Of a stretch of 64,000 nucleotides of DNA, positions 55,516 through 64,000 are shown in pieces. The DNA is from Juglans regia (lineage: Eukaryota > Streptophyta > Magnoliopsida > Fagales > Juglandaceae). The position numbers and the translations under genes are program-made. The stretch is taken from the NCBI RefSeq assembly GCF_001411555.2, contig NC_049912.1:20072341-20136340 (forward strand), in the 5' to 3' direction. The notes under the pieces are model-generated. The model made no database searches. It saw nothing but the letters and a program-made list of their open reading frames with translations, and was not told the DNA's origin. Position 1 is the first letter of the stretch; each line of letters opens with the position of its first letter.

Positions 55516-58449
55516 CTACACGGGAATATTATCAATAGAATATCCATCTAAGTCGAACTCAGATTCAGCTGGTGCAATACCTCCTTGCTGCTGGAAAACA
55601 GATCAAGTTAATATATTATTAATTGAACACATTGCTTAAATAAACCCAATGTCAACATCTGAAAAACGAACCTGTTTGAGGAGTGCACTCATGAGATCCT
55701 CCTGACCAAAATTATTTTCAGGAAAGAGGATTGACTGACTACCTGCATCGGGGATGCTTTCAGCCTTCACCCTGACGGAATTATCAACAAGAAAGTTATT
55801 AAGCTGTTGACCAATAATTTGTGTATTCCCTTGCTGAGTACTTTCCACCCCTGAGAACACTGCCCTGCCTATATCTGATACATTCCTGTTCTGTCCACTC
55901 GTTTGGCTAGAAGAATACCCTTGACGAACCAATACTGATGGTGAGATATCAAGATTTCCTTGTAAACGATTTGCATTTTGAGAGGCACTGAATTGCAAGC
56001 CAACATTGTGTAATTCCCAATTTTGGGATTTTTGCTGGTGCAGGTCATTGAAAATATCATAACTTGCCCCAAATCCTGTGGATCCTTTTATTTCTGAATT
56101 AATCTCGTCCTGAAATGCTCCTTTAGGTGTGATATTGGATATCCCAGGAGTACTTCCAAGAGGGAAACTGTTACTTGCCAATTCTGAGGTGTGGTTCATG
56201 GGAAAACTCAACATTGAAGAGGTTGGCCGAACTTGATTGTACCCTATCCCTCTGCTGTTATCACCAATCCCATTTATTCCAATAACCCCACCAGCAATGC
56301 CGTTTGATATAGCAGGATGTCCTACGGATGATGGAAGCCTAGGGACATGGCTGCCTGCAGATTCATTTAGAATCTGCCCTCTTGATTGTGTTTGGCCCAT
56401 CTGCATCAGCAAGGAGCTACTGTGTCCTCCATGCGCATTGACTTGCACATTCATGTTCCCCAGTGGCTGTGCAGATTGGTGCAAATTGGCAAGCTGCTTT
56501 GGCTCCATAGTTGTCGGAATTCCATGAAGTAAATTCACTGGTTTACTGCTACTCAAATGTTGCTGTTGCCCTTCTCCAAACCTTGGTTTTGGGTTTTCAA
56601 AGCTAAAAAGGTTCCTTTGATCTACCAGTGGCATGGGAATGCCAGATTTTGCAGTTGGCCTACCAAGCCCTGCTGCTTGAAGAGTGGCAAGACTTTGTGC
56701 TGGGAGTTGACCAGTAACAGCGAGCGTTTGAAGATCAAGCCCATTGAGTGAAGACATTGATCCAAAAGTTGCTTCTTGAGCACTGATGAAAGAATTATTC
56801 AAACTGCTGTGGTGCTGTGAAACCCCACTTAGCCTTCTAAGATACAAGCGATATTTCTGTACGAGAAGGTTGAACAACCATTTCTTATCAAAGAGTGACA
56901 AAAGATTGAAAAATGGTATTATAAGATTTTCTCTAGGATTGAAGTGCAGTGTACCTGAAGGTGACTAGCAACATTTTCTCTAGTAAGTCCAGGAACATTC
57001 ATCAACTCCAGAATTTTCTTAGGAACAGCTTCTGTACTCGCATGTCAAACATGACAATGTAAGCGGAAAAGGAGGTACTTGACATAGGAAATGAACAGAC
57101 ACATTCAACAATAATCACAAACACGTAAATAGAAGGAGTATTTGCCAAACAAATCAAACTCACAACAGAATGTACAGAAAAAAGTACAATCCACTTCGTC
57201 CAGCTGCTGTAACAACGATACGTTAGGAAGTGGTGGCTTTTTGCCACTACACAAAGTGACAGATGAACAAAACTACTAGAAGTCTAGAACACATTTGATT
57301 ATGGCTAGCATCCCGAGTACCCCGGTGCAAAGATTGTTTCTATAAGATAAAGGTACTTTATTTTGTTGATAACTTGAGAAATAGATTAGTAACAAGCGTT
57401 ATTTCACTACAGTAAAGAGGAAAAACAACAAATAACTATGTAACAAATTGTTAGATGCAGGTGAAGAATACGCACTGTCAATGCCTAGTTGGTTAACAGC
57501 AGCCACAAACTGTTGATGGAGCTCAACCGACCAAACTACCCGTGGCTTTTTTAACGTGGATGTATCGTCCCTGTCCTCGATATCTTCTTCCTCATCCTTC
57601 CTCTTCTTCGAGCTTTTCCAATTCCCTTCATTAGCTGAGGATGAATACTCCACTTCATCAGACGGTTTTTGTTGCCGATCTCCATCTTCAAGGCTACCAG
57701 ATTGGTCCAATTCCTTCCACTCATTCTTTCTCTTCCGAACCACATGCTGCCATATGTTCTTCAATGCTTCAATCCGCACTGGTTTGATTAGGTAATCACA
57801 AGCACCATGAGTCACGCCCTTCATGACAACATTCTTCTCATCATCTGCCGACATCACTGTTAAATTTCTTAAATCAGATATCAGTCACTACCTTTATATA
57901 GACTACGTGGATTCATGGTGAGACCTATTTACACTAATTATAAGAGGTTACTTACTGATTACAGGCAGGTCCATCTCCAGCCCAATGTGCTCTAGGAGTT
58001 TGAATCCATCCATGTCGGGCATGTGAACATCACTTATAACTATATCAAACCCATTTTTGTTCTCTCGTAGCAGCGACAATGCAATTTCCGCTCTGTTGCA
58101 TTTGGTAACTGACATATCAATAAACAAAAGGAGTCAATCATTAAACGCCTTCAACAACTAAAAACCTTCAAGGAAAAAAGAAACAAAAAATGGTTCTGAA
58201 TGCACAAATTGAATCATAGAAAGTCATCCTGATCTCTGAACAAGGCAAATAACTCGAAAGCAATGGAAATTTCTACTACTGTTAAACCAAATTAGATGTG
58301 CTTGGCATGGTCAACAATAACAACCCAATTACAGTTGAAGATTTTAGAGACTTAGAACTATAAATAATAACCGAGGAGTCGGTCTTCCCCTTTCTCCTAG
58401 AAATTCCCAATTCCACACACCAAAAAAATACTTCTAATAACAGAGGGGA

Positions 58450-58511
<62 letters not shown>

Positions 58512-58809
58512 CCAAACACAAACCAGAATCGTCTTCTTAACCAAAACAAACGGAGAGACGCCAGGAAACAAAAACAAAAGGAGAGACGAAGAATAATAAT
58601 TAAAGAATAAGAAAGAGAAATTAAAGAAGAAAACCTGCATAAAGACAAGCCCGGAGCATCTTCTCTAAGATCACAAGGCATGTGGGGTCATCATCGACGA
58701 CCAACACACGTAGCCCCGCCGGGAACTGGTCTGGAACGACATCGCCGACTTTCCAAGCTCCGCTTGAACTGGCCGTTGCAATAGATCCCTTCCCGTTACT
58801 TGGATTCAT
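55516..58809 (-). CDS. ARR2-like: Type-B two-component response regulator (ARR1/ARR2-like)
   Basis: Nuclear transcription factor at the end of the cytokinin phosphorelay; AHP proteins pass phosphate to its receiver. Six exons on the minus strand: 58809-58635, 58108-57956, 57856-57476, 57031-56955, 56856-55672 and 55590-55516. All introns are GT-AG and in phase, giving 681 aa. The receiver has the acidic patch DDD (39-41), phospho-acceptor Asp85 in [11 protein letters not shown], and Lys134 in LIKPVR. A basic linker ([17 protein letters not shown]) precedes the GARP/Myb-like DNA-binding domain, about 212-270 ([15 protein letters not shown] through [16 protein letters not shown]). The long Gln/Ser/Asn-rich C-terminal half is the activation region. 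The last intron has a NAGNAG-type acceptor (CAGCAG at 55588-55593), so one Gln may vary. Everything expected is present, and the gene looks functional. Confidence 0.96.
58453..58509. repeat. (TA)n microsatellite in ARR intron 1
   Basis: About 57 bases of uninterrupted AT dinucleotide within the first intron of the ARR gene, just before the pyrimidine-rich sequence of the exon 1 donor side. It is expected to be length-variable. Confidence 0.95.
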
Positions 58810-58849
58810 TTCTCAAAACCAAAACAAAATACCCAAATCCCAGAAAACA

Positions 58850-58854
<5 letters not shown>

Positions 58855-58891
<37 letters not shown>
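58855..58891. repeat. (GA)n tract in the ARR 5' leader
   Basis: About 37 bases of AG repeat, 46 to 82 bases upstream of the ATG. On the gene's own strand it reads CT. CT-rich leaders are common in plant genes, and GA/CT repeats are targets of BBR/BPC factors. That role here is an inference. Confidence 0.9.
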
Positions 58892-58893
<2 letters not shown>

Positions 58894-61862
58894 CACGCAG
58901 AAAGAAAGAAACCGAATCGCATGGTCGAACTTGGCATCAAAAGCCTGATACCCCCAGTTCGAAATTCAATGAACCCAGTACAGTTAACCGAGAATCCGAG
59001 GGAAAGAGAAAGAGAATCTGAGTTTCTATACATATATGTGCGTGTGCATGTGAGATTATCGAACTTGGAGACCAGGGCTTTGCTCTGCTCGAATTGAAGC
59101 TCGATTTATGTGTGGTTTGTGCTAATATTTTTCGTTGGTGTTTGGGGAATTATATATAATATAAAAAAAATAATATAGAATATAAAAGGGGTGGGTCAGC
59201 CATGGAAGGAAGAGTGGATCCAGCTCACACATAATACGACTAACTAACCCCAACAGCATCCTAAATCTACTCTTTTATAAGTAACAGCAAGCATGCAGTC
59301 CAACCTTTTAACTACTCGAACTCACTGCCACTGTTTCCCTGTTTTACTGCGTCCTCTCTCAGTCTTCAGATTGACATCTTCTTCTTCTTCTTCTTCTTCT
59401 TCCAATTAGTTTTTAAAAATACAATATTTTTCTCTTCAAATTATAAAAAACAAATATTTTTTTTTAAAAAATTATAAGAAATTATTATCCCTTACTGCTA
59501 AAGGAAATGAAAAGAATGCCGGCTTGAAAAACGGGATTATCCTCACCTAATCAGTCAAATCCGTGGTTACTTGCCAAAATAATTGGTCAGTATTAAATCA
59601 ATTTAAAATAATAATAAGAATAAACGGTCAAATTAGTTTGAAATTTTCAAAATTATTATGGCTAAATTTTTAAACATGGAAACTACATTGAAATCGTATC
59701 CCCGACCCTCAAGGGTGGTTTCAAATGTCAATTGGTTTTAACTACTACTCTGATGTTTTGTTAGTTTTTGTTTTTTGACCAAACAAATAAAAAACATGGA
59801 AAATGAGTATTGGGTTCATGGGTTTAGGTCTCGATACAAAATGATGGTTTAATTGAATTTCACAAACTTTAGATAAGAAATAGGAAAAAAAAGGAAACTT
59901 TAAATAAAAATAAAACAAATATATAGGGAGCAGGAAAGACAATTGGCCGATCAAGTATTTTTAAATTTTTATCGACACTTTAAGATTTCAAATAGAGAGA
60001 AAGATAGACACATCAAATAAGTCTAACAACATTATTAATGTCTATAGAAATACGACATTAAACAAGCGATAAATAGTATAAGGCCGCACAGGATGAAGGG
60101 TTCTCTGGCCACCCCTTCCGAGACGGGTGAGAATGGAGGCGTAGTAGAGCCTGCCCCTCCAGTTGAGAATTAGTGCCGGACTATTTTTTTTTTTTTTCTT
60201 TCAATATCTTTAAAAATTTTATGTGAAGAAATTTAGGAGTAGAGTTGTAACGGATTAAAATTTAGTTAACTATGTAGCTAAGAAAATGAAGTAATAGTTT
60301 GGGAAAAATGAATCAATGATGATATGAATTCAAACATTAAAAATGTTTCATAGTAGTCCAATCCTTATTAACAGGAAAATAATCCATGACAAACCAAAAG
60401 GCTCATTAATAGATTAATTCCAAAAAATAAAAAATAAAAATAGGGTTCTCGGGAAGCAAACAAAATCTTGCATTAATCATTAACATTTATAAATTAGAGT
60501 TCATGCAATCTGTCTGTGCATTAAATGAGGCTATATTTGATATTAATTAGATATGAATTGATTAATTTGCTTAAATTGAGATTAATATTTCTCATTGCTC
60601 CATAATTATTAGATATTCCCTAAATATGCATATCATTAAAATTATTTATATAAATATTAATTTACCATTCTAATAAAATATCTACGAAAATATTTCGATA
60701 ATTATTTCTCTTATTAATTTATTTATTGCTCCTGTCTGTCCTTGTCCACATTACTCAAACAGAAAAAGGAAAATGATGGACATCCTATTTTTAAATAAAA
60801 GAAATGCCTACGTTTGTGTCATACCAATAAAGTAATACATACCCTCAAGAGTGGGGACCTTTGTGTGCAGAAATACCTTCTAATCCTTGGAATTATATCT
60901 CATTTTGTTAAGTCTTATATTATTTAAGGCCAACGTACCTTATCATACAGTTAGTTGTATATCTCAAATCCCATAAACAAAGTGCAAAACATTTGAAGTC
61001 TCTTGCATGAATTGACCACCTAAAAATGACCTTTTGATTGTTTGAAAGCGTTGAACAGAGAGTATTGGTGGTGCATCAGAATACTTATATTTGAAGACGC
61101 TTATACTATACATTATTCACGTGATATTGATTTGAAAGAAAAATTTTAAAATTTGAATATTACAAATCAAAATATGATATGTGGATAATATGTGACGTAA
61201 ATGCCTCTTTCCTAATTAGAACATGAACTTTCCTTAAACTACCACAAAGTTTATTGAAATTATCTAAATGTTCCTGTATAATAACACAACATTCTACCAA
61301 TTCACTCAATAAATTGGTTAGTTGTCAACTATGTAATTATTTAATAATAAAATAATAACATACAGTAAATAAATTGCCTAACAACAAAATTTGTAACGAA
61401 GGAAAATTATTTAAGGAATTCTTTAAATGTAAAATTCTACGGGGAAGCTAAACTAAGAAAAATCAATTTTATTATTTGAAAATCAGATACAAGCAAGTTT
61501 CAATTACAAAACCTTTATTAATTGACACTCTTACTTGACCAAACAATCAACCCGTTTGTCTCTACTGCAGTAGCAGCTAGAATATCTGATGATCTTCAAA
61601 CATTGGATTTTCTCTTGAAACGCTAGTGGCTAAATCACAATCACACTATATCAATCTTGGATCAATTATCTTACTCTTTGAGAGAAATAATATGAAAATT
61701 TTTCGAGGAATTTTCTCACCAAAATATGCAATGGAAAGTGGTCTAAAAACTATTCAGAATTGAATCTCTGCAGATCCTAGCCAATAGGATCCCTTAAATA
61801 AATAATCTGAAAAAAGTTTGAATTGTAGTAGGATTCTACTGACGGAGCGACTCTGTCGTGAG
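58892..61862. other. Gene-free interval upstream of the ARR gene
   Basis: The ARR leader probably extends to about 59100, with A/T-rich TATA-like sequence (TTATATATAA) at about 59150-59160. A CTT/TTC trinucleotide run lies at about 59368-59402. A small patch of normal composition at 60080-60170 (CCACCCCTTCCGAGACGGG) is unassigned. The rest is A/T-rich, and no exon was recognised. Confidence 0.45.
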
Positions 61863-62306
61863 TAGGTGTGTAAAAAACAACCTATGAAGTAGTAAACTGG
61901 ACCGGACCGGTGGGTTTGGTCTGGTATTGAGTTTGGTTTACTCCAGTATCGGTTTTATTTTTCTTAAAACCGGTCAAAATGGGTCTGGTTCCAGTTTTTT
62001 TTCCTAAAATTGGATCGGACCAAACCGGACCGGTTCATATATATTATATTTTTTTATATTGTATATAAATTTTATATATAATATATAATTATATATAAAA
62101 TAGTTTTGTATTATATAATAAATTACTAATTAATATAATATAATATATTAAAACTGAAAAATTGAACCGAACCGGTAAAACCAGAAGTATTGGTTTAGGG
62201 GGATAACCGGTGCGAAATTGATTATTGAAAATGAAAAACCAGTGCATACTAGTTCGGTCCAAAATTTTGTCAAAAATCGGATCAAACTGGACAGGTTACA
62301 CCCCTA
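61863..62306. mobile_element. hAT-like element, CCGGT family, degenerate
   Basis: Ends TAGGTGTGTAA and GGTTACACCCCTA; the flanks GTCGTGAG (61855-61862) and GTCGTAAG (62307-62314) are an 8-bp duplication with one mismatch. The sub-ends carry ACCGGACCGG and CCGGACCGG words, and the core is TATATA-rich. Same family as 47358-48081, but shorter and more diverged, so older. Confidence 0.85.
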
Positions 62307-64000
62307 GTCGTAAGGGATTTTTCTGATAGGATGTTGACACCTGACACTTAATCTTCTCAATAGTAGCAGTTTTCCATTCAAACTTTTCTCTGGATAAATT
62401 CAGAATCCTTGAAATTCTATTTTTACTCTTGATTTATCTAAAACACTTCATCATAACTTCTACATAAACTCAAAATAGTTATAGATAAAGTCAAAATATT
62501 TTACATTCATCTAAATTACAAAATGAAAAATAAGATGAAGTCTATCATCTTAGTTACCTAATCCTATCCAAACTTATTAACTTAATTACATATTCCTGAC
62601 CAAACTCTTGCATTTACATCTACCATGGACAAACTGCATTGCGATCAAGCAATTAATTCCATTATTTTTTGTTAGCTCCTTATCTGCATTGTCTAGACCT
62701 AGTCTGAACCATAAAGGGTGGTGACTTAATGGTCTTTGGATTACTCCCGTACGATTGTAACTGGATTAATTTTTTATTCACGTTAGACTATTAGGCCTTG
62801 TAATCAATTTGATTATATAATTTAGATGAGATATTTTGTTAAAAGTTAAATAAAATATTATTATAATATAATTTTTATTGTATTAGATACTTAAGGATTC
62901 ATTAAATTTTCTAGTGGGTTAGAGTTTGGGTTATAGCTCAAACTCGACTTAAGAGAGCGCTTGCAGCTTTCCTTTGTCTAGACTCTCTTGTTCAGCTTCC
63001 AACAAGTAATATGGTTACACTCAAGTGGGGAGACCACCTCCACTTACACCTTGTATACTTTTAAATCAATTAAAAAAAAAAAAGTCTAGAACAAGTTCGA
63101 AGGACCGAGAATTTCTTGAAACTTTATACAAAGTCGATTGAGTAATTTATGAATCAAGTAAAATCTAAAGCCATGAATTATGATTAAAGGAATTAGATGT
63201 ACATATTCAAGAACTCAAGAAAAATATTCTCTTAATTTCTTGTTTGAATTTGAGGATTTCAAGTATAAGAGAGATATATACATAAAATGAGTCCGACGAT
63301 ATTTATTATTCATTTAAAGAATATTTATATAGCCAACAAAAAATATTATGTGATGTAACTATTCATAAAAACTTTTTAAAAAAAATTGAAAAAACTTGTG
63401 TACTCTTAGTACTGAAAGATGGTTGGCATGATTTGTCCAAGTCTTTTTTAATTACCAATTAATTTGTGAGTGTACCAAAGTACCAAGAGATCAATGCAAA
63501 TGCTAGTCGTTTTTCTAACTTCAATAACTTCCAAGACACCAATGGCCACCATACATGAATACGAGTTCTGATGCAACTGCAAATATGGTACAACCTCGTA
63601 CTGATCATTAATAAAATATCAAACCCGATTCCTAGCACCAAAACCATCTCTTACTTTTCTACCATTAATGTTACTATATTCCGTTCTTCATTCCTCCCTA
63701 TTTTTTGTTTTCAACCAAATAATAACTCACCATAAACTCTTATCTGTCCTGCTCTTCCTCTTCCAGTACTTTGTTTTAACCTTCAATTCCCTCCTCGCTT
63801 GCCTCATGAATCAGTGTATATATGCAGGACCAACTATATTTATATATATAGACTAGATCCGGGGCAACGTGCAAAGCGCGTTTGTCTAGTTGGGTGAAAT
63901 AATCTTTTTATAAAAATAATATATTTTTTCACAAAAGAAAAAATGATTAGTAAATAATTTAATGCATAGGAAAAAAGGACAAATTTTAACAATTACAAGT
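62307..64000. other. Gene-free interval at the window end
   Basis: Contains the inverted relative of 15790-16215 (62850-63260), with A/T-rich DNA on either side. From about 63852 a sequence begins GACTAGATCCGGGGCAACG then TGCAAAGCGCGTTTG, which looks like the start of another dispersed repeat running off the end. No gene recognised. Confidence 0.45.

Overview
The window is nuclear DNA from a flowering plant. The genes have introns, the intergenic DNA is very AT-rich, and decayed transposable elements are dense. A woody eudicot of the Fagales (Juglandaceae-like) is my best guess. It rests on recalling the abundant short repeat with GTTTGGATAGTGAGATGAGATG-type ends from such genomes, so it is an inference and not a database result.

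Five protein-coding genes can be supported. (1) Positions 328-1244, plus strand: the 3' exons of an importin-alpha gene whose start lies outside the window. (2) Positions 26484-27065, plus: a complete three-exon class-B GATA transcription factor of 131 aa with a C-terminal LLM motif. (3) Positions 37859-38407, minus: a single-exon, secreted, proline-rich extensin-like protein of 182 aa with a probable GPI signal. (4) Positions 50729-53352, plus: a two-exon COBRA-like protein of the COBL7 type, 648 aa. (5) Positions 55516-58809, minus: a six-exon type-B response regulator (ARR1/ARR2-like), 681 aa. Genes 4 and 5 converge, with about 2.2 kb between their stop codons. Genes 3 and 4 both concern the cell surface or wall, genes 2 and 5 are regulators (type-B ARRs and class-B GATAs are both linked to cytokinin responses in other plants), and gene 1 is nuclear import. 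Nothing suggests a gene cluster.

Most of the rest is mobile DNA, and several elements can be delimited to the base from target-site duplications (TSDs). A 12.7 kb Ty3/gypsy element of Tat type occupies 7088-19836 (TSD CTCCA). It has decayed gag, protease, RT, two RNase H regions and integrase, then a long 3' region with a 131-bp tandem array and antisense coiled-coil ORF remnants. Three younger elements are nested in it. A 2.4 kb non-autonomous LTR element in minus orientation spans 40278-42691 (TSD GAAGC) and carries a LINE fragment. A gag remnant and a LINE 3' end lie at 48131-49390.

The most striking pattern is a set of hAT-like non-autonomous elements with 8-bp TSDs and, mostly, TAGGG-type ends: 3499-5580, 11166-11776, 13351-13895, 24586-25245, 28189-28774, 47358-48081 and 61863-62306. 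Most carry simple GC-rich repeats next to their ends around an AT-rich core, and the repeat differs by family. At 28172-29430 three elements are nested, the innermost a 151-bp near-perfect hairpin.

I saw no CRISPR array, rRNA, tRNA gene or organellar insertion, and no convincing new multi-gene system. The novelty here is in transposon architecture.
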